Shown here: positions 8,999 to 17,394 of the stretch, one piece after another
Layout of the letters: each line of letters begins with the position of its first letter
Numbering within the stretch: position 1 is the first letter of the stretch
Source of the DNA: Deltaproteobacteria bacterium
Lineage (GTDB): Bacteria; Desulfobacterota; Desulfarculia; Adiutricales; Adiutricaceae
DNA length: 48,791 nucleotides
NCBI GenBank assembly: GCA_031269825.1
Contig: JAISYP010000017.1
Span: 1-48,791, forward strand
Reading direction: 5' to 3'
Program-made: the position numbers and the translations under genes
The notes under the pieces: model-generated
Seen by the model: the letters and a program-made list of their open reading frames with translations, nothing else
Told to the model about the DNA's origin: nothing
Database searches by the model: none

Positions 8999-10684
8999 TC
9001 AGTCGCCTAAATCTTTGCGGATAAAATCCAGGGCCAACCAAAAACCTAAAATCGCGGCCGCCAAAAACCCCACCAACCCCAGAATCGGTAACCCTCGCCA
9101 TAAGGGCGGAACTTTGGACAGAACCACCAAAGCCGAGCCAATGACCAAAGCCCCTAGGGTAATGGCCAAAGCTAAACGGTAACTGGCCTTGTTAACGGCC
9201 TGGCCAAGCTTATCAAAGTCTTTGACGCTCAAGTCCGTCTGGAGACGGCCAGTTTTTAGGGTCTGATAAAGTGGCTCTAAATCTCGGGGTAAATTTTCGA
9301 GAAAACCAAACAGCTCCACTCCCCGCCTTTTGAGGTTCTTTCGCCACCAGCCCGGGGAAAACTGTTTTTTAAAAATCCTAGTTAGGACGGGTTTGGCTTC
9401 CTTGGTAATATGGAAAGTGGGATCCAAGCTAGAGCCTAAGTTTTCATACTGACTCATGGCTTTAACTAATAATAGTAAATCCGGGGGCACACGTAACTGG
9501 TGCTGATACAATAGTTCCAGCCCATCCCGCAGCATCAGGCTCATCTTTATTTCGCCCAAAGTGCCGGACAGGTAGTTTTCCAGAAAACCGCCCACCTCCA
9601 TCTCCAGGCGATCCCGATCTATTTCGCCTTCCACGGTGACTAAACGCAAGATGGCCCGCGTCACGGCCAGAGGATTTTGGCTAGCCACGCCCATGGCCAA
9701 CCGAAAAAGCGTTTCCTTGGTTTTGCTGTCCAACTGACCGACCAGCCCAAAATCCATGAAGGCTAAAGTCGGCCCTGGGAGGACATAAATGTTGCCCGGG
9801 TGGGGATCGGCGTGGAAAAAGCCATAACGCATCACTTGCTCCAAGGCCACCCGCGAGGCCAAGCGAGCCAGTTCGGCCCGGTTGAACCCGGCTTTTTCCA
9901 AACCATCGAAATCATTAATTTTTACGCCGCGGATCCGTTCCATGACCAAAACATTGTTCGCGCACATGGAGCGATATAAGTCGGGAATCTTAATCTCGGG
10001 GTTCTTAGCGCACAATCTTAAGAAGCGGGAGTGGTTAAAAGCTTCCTTTCGATAGTTAAGTTCGGCTAAAAGCGAGCGCTTAAATTCGGTCACCAGATCC
10101 ACGGGACGGATATAAGCTAAAAACGGGAGGTGTTTTTCCACCAGAACGGCCAGCTCAGAAAGAATCTCTAAATCGGTCTGGGCTTGCTTATCCAGATTGG
10201 GACGCCGGATCTTCACCACCACTTCCCGCTGATCTGGCAGCCGAGCCGCGTGCACCTGGCCAATGGAAGCCGCGGCCAAAGGCTCCTCGGCGACTTCCAA
10301 AAGACTATCCTCGTCCAATTCGCCTTTGATGACGCTTAACACCTCCGCCAACGGTAAAGCCGGAACCGCGTCTTGGAGGCGGGAAAATTCTTTCAGGTAC
10401 TCGGCCGGGGTAATGTCTTGACGCGTGGATAAGTACTGGCCAAGTTTCACAAACACCAGGCCCATCTCTTCCAAGGCCATGGTTAATCTTTGGGGGCGGG
10501 TTAAACCAGGGGGCCGCTCGGATAGCCCCACCAGTTTGCGAGCCCGGATCAGAATGTCCCCGAGCCCCAAAGTGTTGAACAAATCCCCAAACCCAAACTT
10601 GACCATGACGCGGGTCAATTCGGTCAAACGCTCCAAGTGGCGATAGGCCCTGGTGACTCGGGCGATGGGGCTGACTTTGACCAT
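8999..10684 (-). CDS. ubiB: AarF/UbiB (ABC1/ADCK) family atypical protein kinase
   Basis: Members of this family are atypical kinases/ATPases linked to isoprenoid-quinone biosynthesis and lipid homeostasis at the membrane. The 561-residue sequence shows the family hallmarks in order: the KxGQ motif in KLGQYLSTRQDI (80-91), the Ala-rich replacement of the glycine loop AAASIGQVH (137-145), the ATP lysine in VVVKIRRP (K158), the catalytic loop HADPHPGN (291-298) and the metal-binding DFG (311-313). Two hydrophobic segments near the C-terminus (about 503-525 and 530-552) anchor it to the membrane, as in other bacterial UbiB proteins. It starts at ATG and is divergent from the gene at 11001. Whether it serves ubiquinone or menaquinone cannot be read from sequence, so the symbol denotes the family. 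Confidence 0.93.
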   Translation of the reverse strand: MVKVSPIARVTRAYRHLERLTELTRVMVKFGFGDLFNTLGLGDILIRARKLVGLSERPPGLTRPQRLTMALEEMGLVFVKLGQYLSTRQDITPAEYLKEFSRLQDAVPALPLAEVLSVIKGELDEDSLLEVAEEPLAAASIGQVHAARLPDQREVVVKIRRPNLDKQAQTDLEILSELAVLVEKHLPFLAYIRPVDLVTEFKRSLLAELNYRKEAFNHSRFLRLCAKNPEIKIPDLYRSMCANNVLVMERIRGVKINDFDGLEKAGFNRAELARLASRVALEQVMRYGFFHADPHPGNIYVLPGPTLAFMDFGLVGQLDSKTKETLFRLAMGVASQNPLAVTRAILRLVTVEGEIDRDRLEMEVGGFLENYLSGTLGEIKMSLMLRDGLELLYQHQLRVPPDLLLLVKAMSQYENLGSSLDPTFHITKEAKPVLTRIFKKQFSPGWWRKNLKRRGVELFGFLENLPRDLEPLYQTLKTGRLQTDLSVKDFDKLGQAVNKASYRLALAITLGALVIGSALVVLSKVPPLWRGLPILGLVGFLAAAILGFWLALDFIRKDLGD

Positions 10685-10937
10685 GGCTGGTTTGGTTCCC
10701 TTTTTATGGAATTTGAGCGAATATATTTATTAAAAAAAATTATATTAATTAGTTATAGGTGGATCTATGTATTATTGGAGGATCTTTACATTATGAGCGG
10801 TTCTATAAATCAATTATAATCTATTATTAATCTTGGTCTCGCTCCAGTCTTAATCGCGGAGGATCCTTAAATATTTCCCCTAAAAACGAGCGCGCCTAGC
10901 CAAACCCAATCGTCCCACCCAGACTCTTTAGGCCAGT

Positions 10938-10966
10938 TTGCCACGCTTTCTATCGTATGGTAACAT
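10938..10966 (+). promoter_or_regulatory. Probable sigma70-type promoter for the 7-TM protein gene
   Basis: TTGCCA and TAACAT are separated by exactly 17 bp. The predicted transcript would start about 28 nt before the ATG and include the GGAGG ribosome site. The intergenic region upstream (10685-10937) is otherwise AT-rich and must also hold the divergent promoter of the UbiB-family gene. The words GGAGGATC(T/C)TTA occur twice in it (about 10778 and 10857). Confidence 0.5.
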
Positions 10967-11000
10967 AAATTTTAAGGCGATTAACACTGGAGGGGTAGTT

Positions 11001-12731
11001 ATGTCCGAAGATCTGGCCAATTCTCCGGGGCCAATTTCACCTGGAACTGAGCCCACGACCGCTCTAACCATTCCCGCGGCCGACGGCGAGACCCAGGCCC
11101 CCCAATCCCTACAATTTGTTAGCCAAGCGGTTCAAGATTTAGCCAATGGCTCTGACCAAATCAGCGACCAGTTCAACGATCCGGGCGCTGATGACCATAA
11201 TTCTCCAGACGCCCCCCCTAAATCCGAGCCCAAAAAATCGGCTCTTCATTCTTTGGGCTGGTTGACGCTTTACGCCCTAGCTCTTTTTATCGTGGTTTTT
11301 TGGGGTGGCTTTAATTTCTACCATGACACTCCCTACGCTTGGTCGGCCCTGATTCTGGCTTCGGCGACCTTGCTGGTCACGACGTCAACCATTCACTTTT
11401 TCAGCTTAAAGACCCGGGCCGCTTTAGCCATGATTGGGCTATCTTTGGCGCTAACCTTAACTAGCGTCTACAACCCCGAATCCCATATTTTTCCTGGTTT
11501 GTCTTTTCCCACCTTATGGGCGTTTGTCCTCCTCATGACCTGGTTTTTAGTTTTCTGGGGAGTTTGGCGAACTTTTGGCCGCGATAAACCCGGGTTTAGT
11601 TTGTTAGTGACCGTCGTCTTGGGCTACCCCGTATTGGCTAGCGGCTATAGTCTGTACCATAGTATATCCGCGTTCGTGACTGGGGACACGGGACAAGAAT
11701 TAACCTTAACGTCCTTAAACGCCTTCCCACTTCTGATCACCAGCCAACTACCTTCCTGGCTCTGGCCTCAGTTTCTTTTATCGATAATTATACCATTGTT
11801 AGGAACGTTATTGGCTTTTAAGGCCCAATTTTCCCTTCTCTTTAAGAAAAAAACATTCTCTTTCGCGCCCTTGTTTTTCGGCCTAGCCTTTCTGCTTTTA
11901 ATCATCCCTGGCTTTCTGGCCTTTACCCCTTTAAGCGAAAACTCCGTTCTAGCTCAGAACATCCGAAACTTTTGCCCAGGAGCCAACTTCTGGAGCTCCA
12001 CTCGCCAGGCTAGTCAAATCACTCCGGTCAAATCCGCCCCAACCATTAAGGCGACGACGGAGGCCCCGGGTTCTCCAGCCGAAAACCTAACTCCACCAGA
12101 GACCTCGCCCCAAGACACCTTAACGCCAACCACGCGGGAAGTCGCCTCTCCGTCGCCAGCCTCCGAGTCAGCCAACACCGTGGCCATGGAGTCAACCCCG
12201 CTAGTTTTTGAGCCCAGAGGCGCCGAGCCCAATAATGAGCCAACGGAGTCCCAGACGGATCCCACCCATGAGCCCGCGTCTGAGCCATCGACCTCGCGGT
12301 CATACATGAACATTCAGCCGGCCATACCGCCCATTCCACCAACCACGCTAGACGTCGCCCCCCAGTCCGCGTTAGACACGTCCACGGCCGAAACCGCCAC
12401 TCCGCCAGCCGAGAGCCAAGAAGCCAGCCTAGAGCCAAGTAAGGATCCTGACGCTAAGTTGGCCGCCGCCTCAACCAATATGATGACCATGCCGGTTCCG
12501 ACTCACGACCAACAAGACACCCAAGAGGTTAAACAAGATCTAGAGGCTCAAAAAGCTCAATACCAAGCCCTCACCGATTTTTTATACCGTTTAACCGAAG
12601 AAAACCAAACCCTGGAGACCAACATCCTGGAACTTAATCGACAAAATTCCCTCCTTCAAAGCGAAAACAAATTTTTGCGGGAGAGGTTGGAATTCAACGA
12701 CCAACTTCTCCGGAACTTGACTAACCGCTGA
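11001..12731 (+). CDS. Unrecognised 7-TM membrane protein with Pro/Thr-rich linker and C-terminal coiled coil
   Basis: The ATG with GGAGG 8 nt upstream gives 576 residues; a longer frame exists, but its upstream TTG lies inside the probable promoter. There are three parts: an acidic soluble N-terminus (1-85), about seven hydrophobic helices (roughly 86-310, e.g. LTLYALALFIVVFWGGF, WFLVFWGVW, LLSIIIPLLGTLLAF), and a long low-complexity segment rich in Pro, Thr, Ser and Glu (about 330-500). The last ~70 residues form a clear coiled coil (LTEENQTLETNILELNRQN). No enzymatic motif is seen and I do not recognise the family. The topology suggests a membrane anchor that projects a flexible arm carrying an oligomerisation or docking coil. 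It lies 25 bp before the Mrp gene and is probably co-transcribed with it. Confidence 0.85.
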   Translation: MSEDLANSPGPISPGTEPTTALTIPAADGETQAPQSLQFVSQAVQDLANGSDQISDQFNDPGADDHNSPDAPPKSEPKKSALHSLGWLTLYALALFIVVFWGGFNFYHDTPYAWSALILASATLLVTTSTIHFFSLKTRAALAMIGLSLALTLTSVYNPESHIFPGLSFPTLWAFVLLMTWFLVFWGVWRTFGRDKPGFSLLVTVVLGYPVLASGYSLYHSISAFVTGDTGQELTLTSLNAFPLLITSQLPSWLWPQFLLSIIIPLLGTLLAFKAQFSLLFKKKTFSFAPLFFGLAFLLLIIPGFLAFTPLSENSVLAQNIRNFCPGANFWSSTRQASQITPVKSAPTIKATTEAPGSPAENLTPPETSPQDTLTPTTREVASPSPASESANTVAMESTPLVFEPRGAEPNNEPTESQTDPTHEPASEPSTSRSYMNIQPAIPPIPPTTLDVAPQSALDTSTAETATPPAESQEASLEPSKDPDAKLAAASTNMMTMPVPTHDQQDTQEVKQDLEAQKAQYQALTDFLYRLTEENQTLETNILELNRQNSLLQSENKFLRERLEFNDQLLRNLTNR

Positions 12732-12756
12732 TATAGCCTTGGTTACATGACTTTTT

Positions 12757-13566
12757 ATGCCTACCACCTTTGAAGATCTTGACCGGGTCATCCGGCGAAA
12801 AGAAATGGACGACGTTCTGGCTAGATTGGGCCGCAAATACTTGATTTTTAGCGGCAAAGGCGGCGTCGGCAAAACCACCTTGAGCGTCAACTTGGCTTGG
12901 ACGTTAGCGAGGGCCGGTTATCGGGTGGGCCTTTTGGACGTGGATCTCCATGGCCCAGATTTGGCCGGGGCCTTATATTTAGACGCCCAATTGACCGCTG
13001 ACGAGCAAGGGCGTCTGATACCAATCCAGGCCATCCCAGGGCTTTGGGTGCTAACCATCCAACATCTATTGACCGATGAAAACCAGGCGGTTATGTGGCG
13101 AGGCCCTCGAAAAACCCGGGCCATCGCCCAGTTCATTGGCGAGACCGCTTGGCCAGAGTTAGATTATTTCCTGATCGACTCCCCGCCTGGCACGGGCGAC
13201 GAAACTTTGACCACGGTTCACCACATCAAGGATCTAGCGGCCATCTTAGTGGTCACTGGCCATAAGTTAGCCATCAATGACGCCTACAAGGCCATTACTT
13301 GCTTAAAACGAGCCAACGCCAACATTCTGGGACTAGTGGAAAACCAGGCCAGTCTTATCTGCCCCGAATGTGGCCAAGACATTGAAATCCATGACCCACT
13401 AAACGCCCAAACCCTGGCCAACAAAACCGAACTAAAGTTCCTAGCCCGTCTACCCTATGATCCCAAAGCCGCTCTAATGGCTGAAAAGGCCCAAAAACCC
13501 CTAGTGGAAGCCTATCCCCAGTCGCCTTTATCCGAACGGTTGAGAGCTTTCGCCCTAAGTCTATGA
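12757..13566 (+). CDS. mrp: Mrp/NBP35-family P-loop ATPase (Fe-S cluster carrier type)
   Basis: This family binds and transfers iron-sulfur clusters in the cytoplasm, using ATP. The 269-residue protein has a deviant Walker A GKGGVGKTT (33-41), the switch I region DVDLHGPDLA, the Mrp signature VMWRGPRK (112-119), Walker B-like FLIDSPPGTGDE (138-149) and the CPEC pair (C202, C205) that bridges the cluster between two subunits. The N-terminal MIP18-like domain of longer Mrp proteins is absent, as in many anaerobes. The ribosome site is weak; a second ATG lies 9 nt upstream in the same frame. It follows the 7-TM gene by 25 bp, implying co-transcription, but no functional link is known. ParA-like partitioning proteins are the alternative, but CPxC and MWRGP favour Mrp. 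Confidence 0.92.
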   Translation: MPTTFEDLDRVIRRKEMDDVLARLGRKYLIFSGKGGVGKTTLSVNLAWTLARAGYRVGLLDVDLHGPDLAGALYLDAQLTADEQGRLIPIQAIPGLWVLTIQHLLTDENQAVMWRGPRKTRAIAQFIGETAWPELDYFLIDSPPGTGDETLTTVHHIKDLAAILVVTGHKLAINDAYKAITCLKRANANILGLVENQASLICPECGQDIEIHDPLNAQTLANKTELKFLARLPYDPKAALMAEKAQKPLVEAYPQSPLSERLRAFALSL

Positions 13567-14138
13567 CAAAAGCCTAATCACCTTTAGACCAGCGCGTTAG
13601 ATTTATAAAAAGCGCTCGTTAAGCGCGTTTATATCGGCCGACCCTATCCATCTGGCCTTTGGCGCGGGTTAACTTTTTGGGGGGAATTTAGAAAAAGCCC
13701 TTTCGAGGCGCTTTTCCCATTCAACGCGAACTCGTCCACCTAACCGATCTATCTTGGCCAACAAATGGTCAGCTCACCGGGTGGGCGGTCAACGCGGTTA
13801 ATCTGATCAGTTTTTCTTTGAAGACGGAGGGCGATTATACCCATCTTATAATATCATCGTCGTCGCGGTCGGCTGAATTTTTTTGCGTAAATCTCTAAAT
13901 TACTCATTATTTTTCTAATTTCAACTTAAGACGATTCTGGATCGCGAAAAAAGGTAATTCTAATTCGAGATCCATTTCGTCGCTCATCTTAATTCCGCCT
14001 CAACCCTCTTAACCCTATTAACCCTATTAACCCTATTATTATCATCTTTTAGTGTTATAAAAACAACCGTCAAAATGGAATAATTAGTTCAAAGGTACCT
14101 AGATTGAAAAAATATAATTAATAGTCCATAATTTATTA
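13567..14138. other. Spacer between the convergent mrp and corA genes
   Basis: No gene is supported. A small hairpin GCGCT-N5-AGCGC (13612-13626), followed on the minus strand by five T residues, could help terminate transcripts. The segment 14002-14037 holds tandem 9-mers described separately. Confidence 0.5.
14002..14037. repeat. Four tandem 9-bp repeats (AACCCTATT)
   Basis: AACCCTCTT is followed by three exact copies of AACCCTATT, head to tail. The unit is short and intergenic; polymerase slippage is the simplest explanation. Confidence 0.9.
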
Positions 14139-15062
14139 TCAGATCCATTTTTTTCGACTGAAATATAACCAAATAGCCAATGAAATGGCCAAACAAACCA
14201 AGCCCACCACGTAAAAGGCGACCTCAGCCTCGGCCAAGGGGAGCTTAACGTTCATGCCGTAAGCTCCCACGATCAAAGTAGGAACCATCAAAATAATGGT
14301 CACGCCAGTCAGAAACTTCATTACCTTATTCAAATTGTTGGATATAATAACCCCAAAAGCGTCACCCATGCTACCGACAATCTGTCCAAAAACCTCTACC
14401 GTGAAAATGGCCTGCTGATTTTCGGTCAAGGCGTATTCCAACCAGGCGGTCTGCTCCTCAGTCATCGGCAAGGCCCCAGCCATCAACTTTTCCATGATGC
14501 CGCGGTTGGAGTGGACGGCCACGGAAAAATTAATCAAGGCTTTCTCAATGGTCAAAAGAATCATCAGCTCGGCGTTACGCTGGGATTTACTCAGATGTCT
14601 CTCCGCCTCTTCCGCCAAATCCTCCAAAACCCTTAGCTGTTGAATAAAATCCGAGGAGATCTCGATCAAAATCTTAAACAACAAACTCTCTCGGCCCACG
14701 CGCCGGGGTTTTCTAACTTGGCGCTCTAACAAGGTTAAAATTAAACCTGGCTCGCGACAGACGGTCACGATCTTATCGCCGGTGAGGATCAACCCCAGGG
14801 GAATCGTCTCAAAACGTTTTTGCGGAGTTTCGCGAATGATGGGCAGACGCGCGATGATTAAAAGGCAGTTGTCCTCATTATCTAGCCTCGGTCTCTCCCG
14901 AGGATCCAGCGGGTCGGACAAGAAAAGGGGCGGTATCCCCATCCAATTGGCCACCTCGGTTAATTCCTCGGGCTGGGGATTTTCCAGGTTCACCCAATCC
15001 GGCTCCACCCCCGCTGGGGCCAACTCCATCAAAAGGCCACCTAACCGATAGCCAGTGATCAT
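14139..15062 (-). CDS. corA: CorA-family magnesium/divalent cation channel
   Basis: CorA is a homopentameric inner-membrane channel for Mg2+ (some relatives carry Co2+ or Zn2+). The 307-residue protein has a long soluble N-terminal domain with an extended helix, then two membrane helices near the C-terminus (about 248-267 and 281-301) joined by the diagnostic GMN loop (269-271, in AYGMN). The C-terminal basic tail (FSRKKW) fits the cytoplasmic end. The start codon overlaps the stop of the upstream Smr gene (ATGA), so the two are translationally coupled. Size and motif are standard. Confidence 0.94.
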   Translation of the reverse strand: MITGYRLGGLLMELAPAGVEPDWVNLENPQPEELTEVANWMGIPPLFLSDPLDPRERPRLDNEDNCLLIIARLPIIRETPQKRFETIPLGLILTGDKIVTVCREPGLILTLLERQVRKPRRVGRESLLFKILIEISSDFIQQLRVLEDLAEEAERHLSKSQRNAELMILLTIEKALINFSVAVHSNRGIMEKLMAGALPMTEEQTAWLEYALTENQQAIFTVEVFGQIVGSMGDAFGVIISNNLNKVMKFLTGVTIILMVPTLIVGAYGMNVKLPLAEAEVAFYVVGLVCLAISLAIWLYFSRKKWI

Positions 15063-15829
15063 ACTTTCCCCTTACTACGTCGCAAGAGCACGTAACTGGC
15101 CCCTAACCCCCCATCCACGGGCTGGGCGGTGGTAAAGGCCAAAATGTGCCGCTTGATGGGCCAACGCAGCAGTAACCTCTCCAGACTGCGTTTTAAAACC
15201 GGAACCCCATCCGTGGAGCGATGGCCTCGACCATGGATTACCAACAAACACTGTCGCCCGAGGGCAACTGACCGCAGAATAAATTTCACGATCGCCTCTT
15301 CGGCTTGTTTTAAGTTGAGGCCATGGAGATCCAAGTAATCCTGCGTGGGCACCCTTCCCTGGCGTAATTGCCGAAGAATGGGGATCGGCAGATCCTTGCG
15401 GTAGCCTTCAATATGCTCGTCCGAGAAGGTCAGATCAAATTCCGCCCGACCGCTAACCAGATCGGTCAAGTGATCGAGAACTTCCATATCTTCGTCAGGT
15501 AGATCCGGTCGCTTGAAAGATTTAGGATCCGGCGGTTCCGCAGCTAACCTTTTGCCAGCGGATATGGGGGTAACGTCAGCCATTTCCAACTGGAAAAGAC
15601 TATCCCCGTCTAGCTCGACTTTCACTGGGGGAGCCACCTCGGTTGGGGGCGGGGGTTTCGGGCGAGGTTGGGCTTTGGCCGCTCGTTCCTGGGCCAGTAA
15701 CTTAGCCCGCAACTCCGCCAGGCCCTGGAAAGGATGATCGCTATCGTTTTTAGTCGCGCCCACGAAAAGCCTCCTATCCTGGCCATGATTAAGGGGCGTC
15801 AAATCCTGGTTATCCCTAACTAGCTTCAT
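15059..15829 (-). CDS. Smr-domain protein (MutS2 C-terminal-like nuclease domain)
   Basis: The 256-residue protein carries a C-terminal Smr domain (about 165-250) with the hallmark LDLHG (166-170) and the HGRGH box (199-203); both motifs are associated with nicking endonuclease or RNA-cleaving activity in Smr proteins. The N-terminal half is low in complexity and rich in Pro/Lys/Ala, with a conserved-looking stretch before the domain (RQLRQGRVPTQDYLDLHG). It is a stand-alone Smr protein of the proteobacterial YdaL/SmrA type rather than MutS2. The gene is upstream of and overlaps corA by 4 nt. Known roles in the family are nucleic-acid processing or ribosome rescue; which applies here is unknown. 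Confidence 0.9.
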   Translation of the reverse strand: MKLVRDNQDLTPLNHGQDRRLFVGATKNDSDHPFQGLAELRAKLLAQERAAKAQPRPKPPPPTEVAPPVKVELDGDSLFQLEMADVTPISAGKRLAAEPPDPKSFKRPDLPDEDMEVLDHLTDLVSGRAEFDLTFSDEHIEGYRKDLPIPILRQLRQGRVPTQDYLDLHGLNLKQAEEAIVKFILRSVALGRQCLLVIHGRGHRSTDGVPVLKRSLERLLLRWPIKRHILAFTTAQPVDGGLGASYVLLRRSKGKV

Positions 15830-15941
15830 ATTATATCATAATCAAGCCTTCGTTAGCCGGTCTAGCGGCTCACAATTTCCCCATCAGCCCCGCCCGCCAG
15901 AGGATTTCCCCAATTTCGGCCTATTCAAATGACTGATGATC

Positions 15942-16044
15942 TCGCGAAAATTCCAAAATTCCAGAATCCAAATTGATAAGCTATTTAAATTAATACTCTT
16001 TTACATGATGATTTCCCTTAAACGACGGCTTTCTCCAAGCCTTC
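15942..16044. repeat. 103-bp dispersed repeat, copy B
   Basis: This is the partner of the repeat at 2555-2657, gapless and about 84% identical by hand alignment. It directly abuts group II intron copy 3. Read on the minus strand, it follows that intron fragment and its first bases resemble the start of the intron ORF, so it may be a diverged piece of the same element family. Confidence 0.8.
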
Positions 16045-16057
16045 ATCAATTCTTCTT

Positions 16058-16480
16058 TAACGCCATTTGCCAGCGCCGTCAGCCCGCTAGACCCTCAAAC
16101 TAACTCTTAGGCTTAAAGCCTCTGACCTTAAGCTAGTCTTTCGCGCGTTCGACGGTTTGTTCGCCCCATCAGAGCTCCACCCACTCATCTTTCCACTCTC
16201 TCGGCCTAGGGAAGCGCTACCCAGACGTTCCCAGACCAAACTTCGGCCCTCGACGCTATTGGAGCTCTAAATCCCGCCAGCCGCGCGTCGCCCTGGCAAG
16301 GATCTTCTCACTCACTTAAACATCTTACTACTGGACATTCTATCCTCAATAACGCCATCCTCAAGCGCCCAGCTCCGCCCTAACCAGGGCGCCTGTCAGC
16401 GCGTTAAAGCCATTAAAACCGTATGGCGCGACCACCTAACGGTCGAGATTCGCGTTATCGCCGACAGCGATTGAGCCGCC
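16058..16480 (-). mobile_element. Group II intron 5' fragment (intron copy 3)
   Basis: The sequence aligns, with divergence, to 48125-48528 of the right-hand intron in the same orientation. Shared landmarks on the plus strand include TAAAGCC(A/T)CTGACCT, CGCCCAGACGTTCCC and CTAACGGTCGA. In the full copy these belong to the 5' RNA domains that precede the ORF. Here only this 5' part remains; the reverse-transcriptase body and domains V/VI are missing. It is therefore a dead fragment. Confidence 0.7.
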
Positions 16481-16594
16481 CTCTAGATTTGACCACCTTT
16501 ACGCCCGCCCGTCGCCAAATCCAGTTAGGCTCCTCGCTTACGGACGACTCTGGCGCCTCCGGTCACTCCCCTAGCCCAGCGCTTGACACGGGGG

Positions 16595-16905
16595 TTACAT
16601 AGCGTAACGCCTTTCGTTTATCCATCGATAAATATCGTTATAAGTGGATATATTCAAACGTAGAAGATTAATTAGGTTGGAGAAGCTCCAGTTTAGCTTG
16701 GAAATAATTTGCAAGCGCTTTAAAATCATGATTGCCGTAAGGGCCGCCCATATTTGGCGGTTCACGGCGTTTACGGAAATCCCAGGAAAGGATTTGACGA
16801 TCAGGCGTCGCCTCATTATTATCGCCTAGAAAAATCCACCATTAAAGAGCGCCTGGCGACCAGCGATGACTTTTTTGAGCTGGGCTTTATTCCATGGCGT
16901 TGGAA
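16595..16905 (-). pseudogene. IS4-family transposase, C-terminal remnant
   Basis: The minus-strand frame ends with a recognisable IS4/DDE_Tnp_1 C-terminus: VKSFPGISVNAVNRQIW, LTAIMILKRLQIISKLNWS, then FSNLINLLRLN and a short tail. It corresponds to the usual KTFxGTSxNAV.IQIW...SNLVALLR block of these transposases. Just upstream, FF*AII replaces the normal FFKAIKQ, so a TAG interrupts the frame. The catalytic DDE residues of the N-terminal part and both inverted repeats are not found. It is a degraded insertion-sequence relic. Confidence 0.7.
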
Positions 16906-17394
16906 TATAAAATCAATAGTCCAGCGACGCGTGTCTCGCGTGTCTTTAGTCGTTACTTCCCCATACCCCACCCCCACAGAGCTATCACAGGCCAAGCGCG
17001 GGTAAATCTAGCTATCGCTTTTTAGCCAATCTAGACCGGTGAGTTTAACGAGGATGATTAAATTTATCGCCTTAGTCATCAAATAATTTTTGACGCTTCT
17101 GATGACCCTTGTTTTTCGCTGACCTTGAGCTTAGATCTTCTTTAATTATTTGGTAAAATTTTGTCCCATCCGTGGGCCGCGGTCACGGACAGTTCGCTTG
17201 GCTCAGAAATTAAAGTCTCGCGCTCGCCAATCAATTAGGCGCGGTGGTGAACGAAAAACCAAACCAGACCTAAACCTTCTAAGGAAAATTCTCAAACTTT
17301 ATGGTCTTTAGCCCCTCACGACCTTCGCTCTTGATTTTCCGCCCATATAATTATAGGTATAGCCAGGCCATTTTTTGACCCCAGAGGAGTCCCC
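16906..17394. other. Spacer upstream of tilS
   Basis: No gene is supported. It may contain further decayed insertion-sequence DNA, but I could not align any part convincingly. The tilS promoter is not obvious; the gene has a good GAGGAG ribosome site at its 3' edge. Confidence 0.45.

Noticed and set aside
10637-10819. Short frame across the divergent intergenic region, and an 8-codon ORF after GGAGGATCT
   Set aside because: The frame overlaps the start of the UbiB-family gene and its promoter. The 8-codon ORF has a fair ribosome site but no evidence of being a leader peptide.
12014-12438. Two overlapping antisense open frames within the linker of the 7-TM gene
   Set aside because: They mirror the Pro/Ser/Thr-rich codons of the sense strand. 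Neither has a ribosome site or protein-like character, and the sense frame explains the region.
14002-14037. Telomere-like AACCCTATT repeats
   Set aside because: Four short units in a bacterial intergenic spacer are best explained by slippage. The sequence is not terminal, and the unit is 9 bp rather than a telomeric hexamer or heptamer.
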